Assembly (NCBI GenBank): GCA_017440925.1
Contig: JAFSAP010000007.1
Location: 1-64,000 of the forward strand
Direction: 5' to 3'
From: Oscillospiraceae bacterium
GTDB taxonomy: Bacteria; Bacillota; Clostridia; Oscillospirales; Oscillospiraceae
DNA length: 64,000 nt
The notes beneath the pieces were generated by a model. The model saw nothing but the letters and a program-made list of their open reading frames with translations, made no database searches and was not told the DNA's origin. The position numbers and the translations under genes are program-made. Below, piece after piece: positions 6,901 to 15,773 of the stretch; position 1 is the first letter of the stretch; each line of letters opens with the position of its first letter.

Positions 6901-9342
6901 TTACAGCTGCTCCATCCACTTGTCCATCCACTGCAGTCGTCTCCTGTACCAGTCGCAAATCTGGCCATACTGGTTCACCGAAGTGCTGGGAATGCTCTTC
7001 CAGACAACGCACTCCCGGTCATAGATGGCTTTGGGAATGGAACCGATGAAGTTCGCGAATACCGTGACCACATTTTCCTCACTGAGAACAGAGGATTTCA
7101 GCACCCGGTAGCGCTGCTTCAGCGCATCCGGTTTATGGGTTGCCAGAAGATCCATCACTGTGTTCAACGACCGGATATAGCTGAGTGTTGCATATCCGTT
7201 GGCAGTCTGAATGCTGGTGCCTGCCCAATGCAGACCGAATACCGCATCCATATCGTAGGCGCCATAGAACCACTTTGTTCCATCGTAGGTAGACAGCAGA
7301 TAGTTCTTAACGATCATATCATCACCGCCGATAAAAGCCACAAACAGCCAGTAGTCGATGGCGCTGTCAATATCCAGATACTGTGCTATGGTGGTATCCA
7401 AATCCGTGCCGTCACTGTTGATGCATGCCGAAATCAGCTGATTGACGGAATCCACCGCCCACTGGGTATTGCTCTCATCTGTGATATACTCCATTTCAAA
7501 GTCAGTACCGTCCAGCAATGCGGTTCCCTTGAACTGGGTGGCCGCACCATTCACATCTGCGCAAATAATGCACTCGTTTGTGCCTTCGCCCATACCATAC
7601 ATCCAGCCGTCTTTGGGAATATTGAATGTGTACAGTCCGGCGTATTCCCCATTGATATACACAGTGATTGGGAATCCGTCAACCGCGCCGCCATTGACGA
7701 GGGCATTCAGCCGTTCATTGGCAGTTGTTCTGCTTTTGACGACCTGACCCCACAGTTTTGCACACACCAGATTCCGGGCATGGGAGAAATCAATGTAGTT
7801 CGCCTTCAGACAGTATTTTTTCTGACTTCCCCAGCCGGTTTTTGCTTCAAAAGCGGTGTCGAATTTCACCGTATAATTCTTCTTGGGATATGCAAGACTG
7901 CTGCTGCCCTGCCACTTTACACTGCACGTACCCGTCCGGTCACCATACCGGTAGCTGAGTGTCGCCGCATTGTCCTTGTTCATGGCAGAAATATCTCCGT
8001 TGAGATACAACACCGGCAGTCCATAGGCTGCCATATCCGGCTGTTCCAGCTGTGCCACTCTGTCTTCCAGATCCTCATTTCCTTCTGTCTCTGTTTCACC
8101 GCTGACGGAGGTGGTGCCGACGGAGCTGTAGAGGTTGTTAATGCCGGAAAAGGCTGTGAGATTCTCCTGCGCCGTCAGCTGAACCACCTCCGGAGCGGCA
8201 AGTTCCCCCTGCGCATCATGGGTGATGATCAACTTTCCGGAAGACCAGTCGTATTCACCGCCATATACGGTTCTGCCAAACTCTGCAGAATAGGTATTGC
8301 CGCAATAGGGTTCAAAAGCTGTTTCCTCCGTACCGATTTCCAGCTGCGGATAGTATACTTCGTCAATGACAGTTCCTGTCGGGATCTGAACATAGACCGA
8401 GGCAAAGGTAGTGGTTTCTGTAATCGTCACATTGTTTGTTTTCCAGCCCGGCAGCATATTGACACTGACGCCCGAGGTTTTGGCATTGGACAGCTTATAG
8501 CTGCCAGGAAGAAGCACCAGTCCCAAATCATTGTATGCCCAGTAAATCTGCGCACCTGTGGATGTGCCGGTCATATGCAGACCGCCGTCCGCTGTCAGCT
8601 CTGCGGTAACACCGCCTGTTGTCAGCGGGAAATTATTTCTGGTTCTCTTCAGAAGATTTTTACCGCAGTGATGCAGCGATACTGCGGTATATCCCGCTCC
8701 GCCGGACAGATAGGGCAGCTTTGTTGTAACCTGCAGGGCACATCCTTCCCGGGGAGTGCATACCGCAATCTGTGCATCCTTCACAGAGAAGGTAGCTGTC
8801 TGAGCTGCACCTTCTCCGGAACCGGCTGCCAGATCGACTGTCTCCACTTCTGTGACTTTGTTATATTCATCTACTGCTGCCACACGAATGTACTGCCCCT
8901 TTTTGGCAGAAACCGGAGCCGGCAAGAAGCCGGTTACCCGATAATACCCTTCGGAATCAGCAATGCCTGCATCCACCCGGGGATGCACATTTATGATCAT
9001 CCCAAAGGTATTCAGAATTTTCTCTCCCAGAATCAGCATCACAGACAAATTCACCGGGCCTGCAACCGTCAGCACCTGAGGTGCCAGCGCCACAGTGAGC
9101 ACATTCTCCTGAATCATCCAGGCAATATCGCCGTTGGGAAGCGTATCATATTCACCGCCTTTGCCATCGGCCTTACTGTACCGGATCTGTACCGCAGCGC
9201 CCTCAGGTACAACCCATGGCGCATCCCCAGCAACCAGAGACAATTCCAGATTACGGGAATACTGATCGCTCTGAACCGCATCCACAACTGTAATGCCGGA
9301 CATTTGGGTCAGATCCAGTGTTCGTTTGCTTGTTATTATCAT
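6901..9342 (-). CDS. BppU-like/CotH kinase fusion protein, 813 aa
   Basis: The N-terminal 120 residues resemble the phage baseplate upper protein (BppU) fold: VPEGAAVQIRYSKADG and AGPVNLSVMLILGEKILNT. Residues about 195-370 look like a beta-rich surface module, and a Glu-rich linker follows. From about 440 there is a CotH atypical kinase: SVKWQGSSSLAYPKKNY, KANYIDFSHARNLVC, GEYAGLYTFNIPKDG, IDYWLFVAFIGGDDMIVKN and the metal-binding YDMDAVFG. CotH phosphorylates spore-coat proteins in Bacillus. It has no signal peptide, so it is either cytosolic or packed into a particle or the coat. GGAGGG lies 7 nt upstream of the ATG at 9342; an ATG at 9348 is an alternative. Confidence 0.85.
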   Translation of the reverse strand: MIITSKRTLDLTQMSGITVVDAVQSDQYSRNLELSLVAGDAPWVVPEGAAVQIRYSKADGKGGEYDTLPNGDIAWMIQENVLTVALAPQVLTVAGPVNLSVMLILGEKILNTFGMIINVHPRVDAGIADSEGYYRVTGFLPAPVSAKKGQYIRVAAVDEYNKVTEVETVDLAAGSGEGAAQTATFSVKDAQIAVCTPREGCALQVTTKLPYLSGGAGYTAVSLHHCGKNLLKRTRNNFPLTTGGVTAELTADGGLHMTGTSTGAQIYWAYNDLGLVLLPGSYKLSNAKTSGVSVNMLPGWKTNNVTITETTTFASVYVQIPTGTVIDEVYYPQLEIGTEETAFEPYCGNTYSAEFGRTVYGGEYDWSSGKLIITHDAQGELAAPEVVQLTAQENLTAFSGINNLYSSVGTTSVSGETETEGNEDLEDRVAQLEQPDMAAYGLPVLYLNGDISAMNKDNAATLSYRYGDRTGTCSVKWQGSSSLAYPKKNYTVKFDTAFEAKTGWGSQKKYCLKANYIDFSHARNLVCAKLWGQVVKSRTTANERLNALVNGGAVDGFPITVYINGEYAGLYTFNIPKDGWMYGMGEGTNECIICADVNGAATQFKGTALLDGTDFEMEYITDESNTQWAVDSVNQLISACINSDGTDLDTTIAQYLDIDSAIDYWLFVAFIGGDDMIVKNYLLSTYDGTKWFYGAYDMDAVFGLHWAGTSIQTANGYATLSYIRSLNTVMDLLATHKPDALKQRYRVLKSSVLSEENVVTVFANFIGSIPKAIYDRECVVWKSIPSTSVNQYGQICDWYRRRLQWMDKWMEQL

Positions 9343-9431
9343 ATTCATCCCTCCATAAGTAACGCCCAATACGGCCTTTGTTGCACACTTTCGTCCAACA
9401 AATAACTGTTTTTCCTGTTCGGCACAAAAAG

Positions 9432-9459
9432 AACCGGCACATTTTTCAATGTGCCGGTT
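9432..9459 (-). terminator. Terminator of the nucleotidyltransferase gene
   Basis: Perfect 12-bp stem AACCGGCACATT / AATGTGCCGGTT with a 4-nt loop, followed on minus by CTTTTT. It lies just downstream of the stop at 9468. Confidence 0.88.
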
Positions 9460-9467
9460 TCAAACCA

Positions 9468-10640
9468 CTATTCTTCATAAAAATCCAGGCCCACATAATT
9501 CAGCGCCTGTCTGCGTTCCCTTACCTTATCATCATCCAGATCTCTGACAATCTGAAGTTTTTTCCGAATGATCCGGGGTGTCCGGAAGATCAGCTGCAGC
9601 CATCTGACCGGCCAGAAGAGCGGATACAGATACGGTCTTTTCTTCAGCACCGGGAAACGGTATCGCATGCGGTCCAGGGGTGGAAACACAGCATCCCAGA
9701 GTTCCTTCCGCTTTGTATTCCGGACATCCTGTCCTCCCGGATGCATTTTCAGCTGTGCACCATATATGCTGTTCTCATGGAGGCCCCAGTTTCCAGCGGA
9801 AAAAATATACGCCGTCATGTAGTCTGTTTTCTCATTGGGAATACCATCCCCAAACCAGACATCCAGCAGGGTTTTTGTATTTCTGTAAAACTCCAGCAAA
9901 TGCAGGCGTTCCATACCTGCCTCAATATACTGCTCGTCCATATCCGGATGCGTGTTCCGGAAAACATACAGATCCAAAAACTGCCGGATTCCTATTCCGC
10001 GCCAGCGGTAATGCTTGGCCATATGGGTAAACAGGAACAAAAACTCATCTTCCTTTTTGAGCACATACCTGTGTCCTTGCTGCAATTCGGCCATCTGCCA
10101 GCCAATACCGAAAAAGGCATAGAACTCCTTCTCTGTCGCAGGAACCATTGCCTTATGCAGCTCCAGATACAGGTCATCCCTTTTCCAAGGCAGCTCATGA
10201 TGGCTTTCCTTGCCCGGAACGAATCCCAGGGACTCCAGAATTCTGCAGATCTGCGGATATTGCTCCATGCGGATCAGAACATCCGCATCCCCCATCATCC
10301 GCACTTCCGGCTGGGGGTATAATGCCTTCATATTACATCCCTTCATCGGCAAATAATCGATTTCATGTTCCTCAAATGCCGCAAACACCTGTTTTAATGC
10401 CCGCATCTGCAGTTCACTGTGCCGCAGAATCTGAAAGTATTTTTTCTGATACTTCTGCATCTGTTCCGTTTGCATCGGCAGGCCGCAGATATATGCCCCC
10501 TGAAAAAACAGCGGCAGCAAAGACTGCTGTCGGACACAGACATCTGCCATTTCCGGCAAAAACCCCTCCGGCAATACTGTTTTTGTACCGGTCAAGGCAC
10601 TTTTTACCAAAGCCAGGATTCCCTGATGCAAAACATCCAT
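9468..10640 (-). CDS. Nucleotidyltransferase-family protein (NTP_transf_5-like), 390 aa
   Basis: Residues about 90-130 carry the nucleotidyltransferase-5 signature LPMKGCNMKALYPQPEVRMM followed by GDADVLI, where the Asp pair is the likely metal site. Other family patterns are LELHKAM near 165 and FLFTHMAKHYRWRGIG near 210, giving about the usual length. Members occur in surface-polysaccharide and peptide-modification clusters, and their substrates are mostly unknown. AAGGAG precedes the ATG. It is divergent from the polysaccharide operon, each with a consensus promoter in the 298-bp gap, so the two may be co-regulated. Confidence 0.82.
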   Translation of the reverse strand: MDVLHQGILALVKSALTGTKTVLPEGFLPEMADVCVRQQSLLPLFFQGAYICGLPMQTEQMQKYQKKYFQILRHSELQMRALKQVFAAFEEHEIDYLPMKGCNMKALYPQPEVRMMGDADVLIRMEQYPQICRILESLGFVPGKESHHELPWKRDDLYLELHKAMVPATEKEFYAFFGIGWQMAELQQGHRYVLKKEDEFLFLFTHMAKHYRWRGIGIRQFLDLYVFRNTHPDMDEQYIEAGMERLHLLEFYRNTKTLLDVWFGDGIPNEKTDYMTAYIFSAGNWGLHENSIYGAQLKMHPGGQDVRNTKRKELWDAVFPPLDRMRYRFPVLKKRPYLYPLFWPVRWLQLIFRTPRIIRKKLQIVRDLDDDKVRERRQALNYVGLDFYEE

Positions 10641-10752
10641 TGCAATTCTCCTTGTTCCGGTTAAAAACCGGAAAATATCCTCTGATTGGTTCTCTCATCC
10701 AGCCTGCTGCACATCGGAATTTTGCTTCCGCAAGGCCACAAATATTGCAGAT

Positions 10753-10781
10753 AGTATACCTTTTTTTCATTGGATTGTCAA
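10753..10781 (-). promoter_or_regulatory. Promoter of the nucleotidyltransferase gene
   Basis: On minus: TTGACA (10776-10781), 17-bp spacer, TATACT (10753-10758). It looks like a strong vegetative promoter. Confidence 0.82.
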
Positions 10782-10853
10782 TTCCGGACCCCTCCGGAAA
10801 TATCCTCTTTTACCGCAGGAATCGTCGATTATTTCCGAAAAATTGTCGTACAA

Positions 10854-10882
10854 TTGACAATTTGGGTATTCTATGGTATTGT
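10854..10882 (+). promoter_or_regulatory. Promoter of the polysaccharide operon
   Basis: TTGACA (10854-10859), 17-bp spacer, TATTGT (10877-10882), about 56 bp before the first gene. It is the only clear promoter before the ten close-packed genes ending at 21367. Confidence 0.75.
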
Positions 10883-10938
10883 ATATCGGTAAGAGTATTC
10901 TCTGTTATCTACACACATGTCCGAGGAGGACTTCCCGA

Positions 10939-11697
10939 ATGACTGTCACAAGTTTCCCGTCTGAAAAAACGGATGATTATTCTTTTGAGATCTCACCCGA
11001 AGTTGCGCTGCAAATGCAGCAGGCTGCGGATCTGCACCTGCTGATTTCTGAAGAAGATGTGGGCGATCTGCATGCCATTGACATCAGCAACCGGATGTAT
11101 ATAAAAGTTAAACGGCTACTGGATGTGATTTTGTCCTTCCTTGGATTGAGTGTTCTGGTTCTCCCCTTTGCCATCATTGCTGTCTGCATCTGTCTTGACA
11201 GTCCGGGAAGTATATTTTTCTCCCAGTATCGTGTAGGCCGCAATGGCAAACGCTTCAAATTGTACAAGTTCCGTACTATGACCGTCAACACCCCGAAGTA
11301 TCTCTCCACCAACAATCTGGGGGAGTCTTCACAGTATGTTACCCGATTTGGAAAATTCCTGAGAAAATTCTCTCTGGATGAACTGCCCCAGCTGTTCAAT
11401 GTTCTGAAGGGAGAAATGAGTCTTGTGGGACCGCGTCCCCTGATCTCGGATGAATACGAAATTCACGAAAGGCGCATGCATTTCGGTGTTTATCAGCTTC
11501 GCCCCGGTGTTACAGGTTTGGCACAAATCAATGGCCGGGATTTTGTAACCGCTGCTGAAAAAGTGCGGTGGGATGTGAAATATCTGGAATCCTTCGGATT
11601 CTGGACCGATTTGGAGATTCTTCTGAAGACGATCCCCAAAGCCTTCAGCGCTGTGGGTGTGTCTGAGGGTTCCCCCGCTTCCCAGAATCCTCAGTAG
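10939..11697 (+). CDS. Priming sugar-phosphate transferase (bacterial sugar transferase family)
   Basis: A 252-residue polyprenyl-phosphate sugar-1-phosphate transferase that would load the first sugar onto undecaprenyl phosphate. After a 50-residue N-terminal extension there is one hydrophobic hairpin (about 60-85). The catalytic block follows: RVGRNGKRFKLYKFRTM, DELPQLFNVLKGEMSLVGPRP and LRPGVTGLAQINGRD. It is the short, single-hairpin type rather than the five-helix WbaP type. GAGGAGG lies 8 nt before the ATG. As the first gene of the operon it fits the initiating step. The attached sugar cannot be told. Confidence 0.92.
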   Translation: MTVTSFPSEKTDDYSFEISPEVALQMQQAADLHLLISEEDVGDLHAIDISNRMYIKVKRLLDVILSFLGLSVLVLPFAIIAVCICLDSPGSIFFSQYRVGRNGKRFKLYKFRTMTVNTPKYLSTNNLGESSQYVTRFGKFLRKFSLDELPQLFNVLKGEMSLVGPRPLISDEYEIHERRMHFGVYQLRPGVTGLAQINGRDFVTAAEKVRWDVKYLESFGFWTDLEILLKTIPKAFSAVGVSEGSPASQNPQ

Positions 11698-11729
11698 CTG
11701 TTCTTACCAACAAAGGAGTCTTGCAGAAA

Positions 11730-12554
11730 ATGAAGTACAGCATTCTGATGTCTGTCTATCAAAAAGAAAAACCGGAATATCTGGTACAGAGCATCGAAAG
11801 TATGCTGTCTCAGACTGCATTCCCGGAGCAGTTCGTAATCGTGAAAGACGGTCCTCTGACACCGGAACTGGATGAAATCCTGTGCCAGTATGCCGCTTCC
11901 TATCCGGACTTGTTCACCATTCTTCCCCTGACGGAAAATGTGGGACTTGGCCGGGCGCTGGATCTCGGCATGGCCGTCTGCCGGAATGAACTGGTTGCCC
12001 GCATGGACTCGGATGATATCTCCCTGCCCAGCCGCTGCCAGCGGGAACTGGAACGGTTTGCTGCCGATCCGGAGCTGGCCATCGTCGGTACAAATATCGA
12101 TGAGTTTTATGACGATCCCAGCGATATCAAAATGAGCCGGGTCGTCCCTTCCGAATATGCAGATATCAAAAAAGCCATCGGCAGAAGAATGCCTTTCAAC
12201 CATCCCACGGTGATGTACAAAAAATCGGAGGTCATGCGCTGCGGCGGATATGGCACCATGCGCAGAAAACAGGACCGGGATTTGTTTTCCCGGATGATCA
12301 ATATGGATTGCAAAGCCTGCAACATCAATGAATCCCTGCTTCTGTTCCGCTCCAACGAAGATAATTACCGGCGCAGAAAAAGCTGGACTTACTGCAAAAG
12401 CACCGTGGATGTTACGGTTCAGATCTGGAAGCGGGGACATTGTTCTTTTGCAGATCTGCTGTACGTCATTGTCGGTCAGGCCGTGCTCTTTGTGGTTCCC
12501 CTTCCGGTTATGAAAATTCTATCCGACAAACTTCTCAGGAGTCCCAAAAAATGA
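11730..12554 (+). CDS. Glycosyltransferase family 2
   Basis: A 274-residue GT-A enzyme: KYSILMSVYQKEKPEYL at the N-terminus, VIVKDGPLTPELD, the LTENVGLGRALDLGM nucleotide-binding segment, and the metal-binding ARMDSDD near residue 100. The acceptor region HPTVMYKKSEV and GGYGTMRRKQDRDLF follow. A hydrophobic segment near the C-terminus probably anchors it to the membrane. AAAGGAG lies 11 nt before ATG 11730. Its stop overlaps the next start (ATGA). Confidence 0.92.
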   Translation: MKYSILMSVYQKEKPEYLVQSIESMLSQTAFPEQFVIVKDGPLTPELDEILCQYAASYPDLFTILPLTENVGLGRALDLGMAVCRNELVARMDSDDISLPSRCQRELERFAADPELAIVGTNIDEFYDDPSDIKMSRVVPSEYADIKKAIGRRMPFNHPTVMYKKSEVMRCGGYGTMRRKQDRDLFSRMINMDCKACNINESLLLFRSNEDNYRRRKSWTYCKSTVDVTVQIWKRGHCSFADLLYVIVGQAVLFVVPLPVMKILSDKLLRSPKK

Positions 12555-13501
12555 ACCGAAAGCAACTTGCCTCTCTGCGGAAGAATCCCCTGTTGGCCTT
12601 TGTCGGCGTATTGTCCACGGAGGCATTTCGCTGGCTTCCCGATGACCTGTTTCTGAAAATTGTGTACCGGTGCCGTCTCGGCAAAAAGCTCCCACTGAAA
12701 AATCCGCAAACCTTTAACGAAAAGCTGCAGTGGCTGAAGCTTTTTGACCACAGGCCGGAATACATCACCTATGTGGACAAATATGCTGTCCGGGAACATA
12801 TTCGCACCACCATCGGCGAGGAGCATCTTGTCCCGTTGATTGGGGTTTGGGATAACGCAGATAGTATTGATTTTGATGCCCTTCCGGACCGGTGTGTGTT
12901 AAAGTGCACCCACGACAGCGGCGGTGTTATTGTCTACGACCGCAGCCGGTCAGATGTGGAAGCTGTACGGAACCAGCTGTCTGCTGCACTAAAAAAGGAT
13001 TTCTACCTCCGGGGCCGTGAATGGCCCTATAAACATGTCTGCCCCAGAATCATCGCAGAAACCTTTCTGGACACAGAGGACACGGAATTGATGGACTATA
13101 AATTCCTCTGCTTCCACGGTGTTCCCGAAATGCTGATGGTCTGTTCTTCCCGCACTGCCATGGGCGTCAATGTAACATTCCTGGACCTTGACTGGAATCG
13201 TCTGCCTTTCGAACGGCATTATCCCGCTGCTCCGGAACCGCTTTCCAGGCCGAAGTCCCTCAACAAAATGATTGACATCGCAGCGCAGCTGTCTGCCGGA
13301 ATCCCCTTTGTCCGTGTAGATCTGTACGAAGTGCATGGACAGGTTTATTTTGGAGAACTGACATTTTATCCCGGCTGTGGTTTTGAAGAGTTCCATCCCG
13401 AAGAATGGGACATGCGGTTGGGAGAAATGATTCAATTACCGGGCTCTTGTGCCTCTCAGAAAATACCGCTTTCTGTTTTACAGGAACACAAAAAGGATTG
13501 A
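12551..13501 (+). CDS. TupA-like ATP-grasp protein
   Basis: A 316-residue protein with the pattern of the TupA-like ATP-grasp family found in capsule and teichuronopeptide loci: NPQTFNEKLQWLKLFDHRPEY, DKYAVREHI, VLKCTHDSGG, a conserved MDYKFLCFHG, and FVRVDLYEVHGQVYFGELTF near the C-terminus. Such proteins are thought to attach an amino acid or other carboxylate to a glycan. That role is inferred. It overlaps the preceding gene by 4 nt, so it is translationally coupled. Confidence 0.85.
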   Translation: MNRKQLASLRKNPLLAFVGVLSTEAFRWLPDDLFLKIVYRCRLGKKLPLKNPQTFNEKLQWLKLFDHRPEYITYVDKYAVREHIRTTIGEEHLVPLIGVWDNADSIDFDALPDRCVLKCTHDSGGVIVYDRSRSDVEAVRNQLSAALKKDFYLRGREWPYKHVCPRIIAETFLDTEDTELMDYKFLCFHGVPEMLMVCSSRTAMGVNVTFLDLDWNRLPFERHYPAAPEPLSRPKSLNKMIDIAAQLSAGIPFVRVDLYEVHGQVYFGELTFYPGCGFEEFHPEEWDMRLGEMIQLPGSCASQKIPLSVLQEHKKD

Positions 13502-13510
13502 AGGGCAGTA

Positions 13511-14734
13511 ATGAAAACGGCAATCTATATCGGCAATTTCAAATCCAGTATTCTGGACGCACAATGCCAGCTTGTAATCGGAAACTGCAGTATTTTGTCC
13601 CAGCTGGGATATCAGCCCGTGCTGATTGGAAATGATTCCACACTGGCAAATCCTGCTGATCCGCTTTCCTCAAAGACCATACTCTCAGGATTTCCCTGCT
13701 ATAATATTCGTTTTTCCAAAAGTATCCGCGATTTGATGTGTGCCCGGAGCACACATCAGCAAATCGAAAAAGTCCTGTCGCATTACGCCGACAGCCTGTC
13801 CGTAATCATCAGCTATGGCTCGCCAGCATTTGGCATTGAACTGCTATGGCTGAAGCAGTGGTGTGCGCAGCATCACATTTTGTTCCTTGCGAATGTGGTT
13901 GATTTGCCGGCAACATGTCATGGAACGCTCCCGGAGCGTATTGTCAAAACACTTGACCGGCGTATGATTGAGGGTACAATTATAAAACATGCCGATGGTA
14001 TCATTTCTGTCAGTGATTATATCAACAGATTCTACCGGAAGCATACGTCTGTCCCCACAGTTATTCTCCCGCCGCTGAAAGATACTGAGGACATTCCCCA
14101 ACCTGCCTTTTCTGACGATGACACCGTTCGTATTGTCTACGTTGGTGTTCCCTTCCCCCTGGACGGGCGAAAGATGGAGGAAGACGCCTATAAGGACCGC
14201 ATTGACCTGTTCATCGATCTGCTGTGCAGCATCCGGCCCCAGGTTCCCCGGTTCCATCTGGACATATATGGCCTGACAGAAGAGCAATACCTGCGGGTGG
14301 TCACCCGCCATGTTCCTCTGCTGGAAAAACATAGGGATTGTATCCGGTTTCATGGGCGCATCTGCCATGAGGATTCCCTGAAAAATTTTGCAGATGCAGA
14401 TTTCTCTGTGCTCTTCCGGATCAAAAGCCGCATGACTATGGCAGGTTTTTCCAGCAAGCTGGTGGAAAGCATCAGCTGCGGAACCCCTGTGATTTTAACA
14501 GATACCAGTGACTATCTGTCATATCTGAAAGATGGGGAGTCCTGCATTCTTCTGGACTGCGAAGACACCCGCAGCTGCCAGGAAACGCTGAAAGCTGCAC
14601 TGAATCTTTCAAAGGAAGAGATCCGCAGACGGAAAGCAAACTGCTTTTCCTCGCGAATCTTTGATTATCGGAATTACGTTGAACCCATGGAACGCTTTTT
14701 GAATCAGGTGTTTGAAAAAGCTTCCAGGAACTAG
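13511..14734 (+). CDS. Glycosyltransferase, GT4/GT-B type
   Basis: A 407-residue GT-B protein. The N-terminal domain begins AIYIGNFKSSILDAQCQLV. The C-terminal domain has RIVYVGVPFP, RFHGRICHEDSLKNFADADF and the donor-site pattern MAGFSSKLVESISCGTPVI with the conserved Glu. Nucleotide-sugar donor and acceptor are not apparent. A short GAAGGG precedes the ATG. It lies 9 nt downstream of the TupA gene. Confidence 0.85.
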   Translation: MKTAIYIGNFKSSILDAQCQLVIGNCSILSQLGYQPVLIGNDSTLANPADPLSSKTILSGFPCYNIRFSKSIRDLMCARSTHQQIEKVLSHYADSLSVIISYGSPAFGIELLWLKQWCAQHHILFLANVVDLPATCHGTLPERIVKTLDRRMIEGTIIKHADGIISVSDYINRFYRKHTSVPTVILPPLKDTEDIPQPAFSDDDTVRIVYVGVPFPLDGRKMEEDAYKDRIDLFIDLLCSIRPQVPRFHLDIYGLTEEQYLRVVTRHVPLLEKHRDCIRFHGRICHEDSLKNFADADFSVLFRIKSRMTMAGFSSKLVESISCGTPVILTDTSDYLSYLKDGESCILLDCEDTRSCQETLKAALNLSKEEIRRRKANCFSSRIFDYRNYVEPMERFLNQVFEKASRN

Positions 14735-14751
14735 GAAAGCGAGGCACCGCT

Positions 14752-15768
14752 TTGGAAACTGGATTTGATATTCCTGTTGTTGTGTTCTTTTTTAACCGGC
14801 CGGATCTGATCCTGCAGGTTATGGACCGCATCGCACAGGTGAAACCCAAACGCATGTATCTTTTCTGCGATGGCGGAAGAAACGATGCCGAATGGGAACT
14901 GGTACATACCTGCCGCCGGGTTGTGGAAGCGCGTATCGACTGGGACTGCGAAATTGTCAGAAACTACGCTTCAGAAAACCGGGGTGTTTACGAAAGCATC
15001 GGCAAAGGTGCCTGCTGGGTATTTGAACGGGAAGAAAAAGCCATCTTTCTGGAAGATGATAATCTGCCGGAACTGACATTTTTCCCCTATTGCCGGGAAA
15101 TGCTGGAACGCTACCAGCAGGACCGGCGTGTTCTGTGGGTATGCGGAACCAATTATCTGCAAAAATATCAGCCTATGGATGGCAGCAGCTATGTGTTCAC
15201 CAAACATTTGCTGCCCTGCGGCTGGGCCAGCTGGGCCAGCAAATTCCCCGGGATGTATGATGGCGAACTGAATCGGCTGAAGGAACCCGGCATGCTGGAA
15301 AAACTGCGGTTTTCCTACGAAAATAAAGCACTGTTCCGGCAGCAGATTTATAACATGGAAGCTACCTATGAAAAGCTGCGTACCGGTGCCCGGGTATCCT
15401 GGGATCACCAGATGTGCTTCAGCCTCCGTGCAGGCAATGCCTTCGGTATTTCTCCCATGTACAATCAGATCCGCAATATCGGCGTCGATGAACGTTCCAC
15501 CCATGGTGGAACCGGTATGCATAAAGTTATGACACGGCGCTTCTGCGGCATTGATTCCTATCCCCTGCATTTTCCTCTGGTGCATCCTGACTGTGTTATG
15601 ATGGACGCGCATTTTGAGCAGGCAACTGCAAACATCATTCTGATGCCTCTGAGCAGACGCTTCCTGGTTAAGGTCGTCCGTATCATCAAACCTCTGTTTG
15701 GATTCGGAAAGTACGATTCTGTTTCCCCTGCGGCACTGCGAAACAAACTCCGTGCAAGAAAGAAGTGA
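14752..15768 (+). CDS. Glycosyltransferase family 2-like protein, 338 aa
   Basis: The N-terminus IPVVVFFFNRPDLILQVMDRI and the metal-binding EKAIFLEDDNLPELTFF near residue 100 match a GT-A subgroup often annotated as hemolysin HlpA-like glycosyltransferase. LLPCGWASWASKFPG and VSWDHQMCF are also typical. The start is TTG at 14752 with GAGG 7 nt upstream; there is no nearby in-frame ATG. Substrates unknown. Confidence 0.85.
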   Translation: METGFDIPVVVFFFNRPDLILQVMDRIAQVKPKRMYLFCDGGRNDAEWELVHTCRRVVEARIDWDCEIVRNYASENRGVYESIGKGACWVFEREEKAIFLEDDNLPELTFFPYCREMLERYQQDRRVLWVCGTNYLQKYQPMDGSSYVFTKHLLPCGWASWASKFPGMYDGELNRLKEPGMLEKLRFSYENKALFRQQIYNMEATYEKLRTGARVSWDHQMCFSLRAGNAFGISPMYNQIRNIGVDERSTHGGTGMHKVMTRRFCGIDSYPLHFPLVHPDCVMMDAHFEQATANIILMPLSRRFLVKVVRIIKPLFGFGKYDSVSPAALRNKLRARKK

Positions 15769-15773
15769 CCTGA

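Noticed and set aside
7135..9405. 756-codon open frame on plus opposite the CotH gene
   Set aside because: Antisense shadow with Cys/His/Ile-rich composition and no start signal. The minus frame carries clear CotH motifs.
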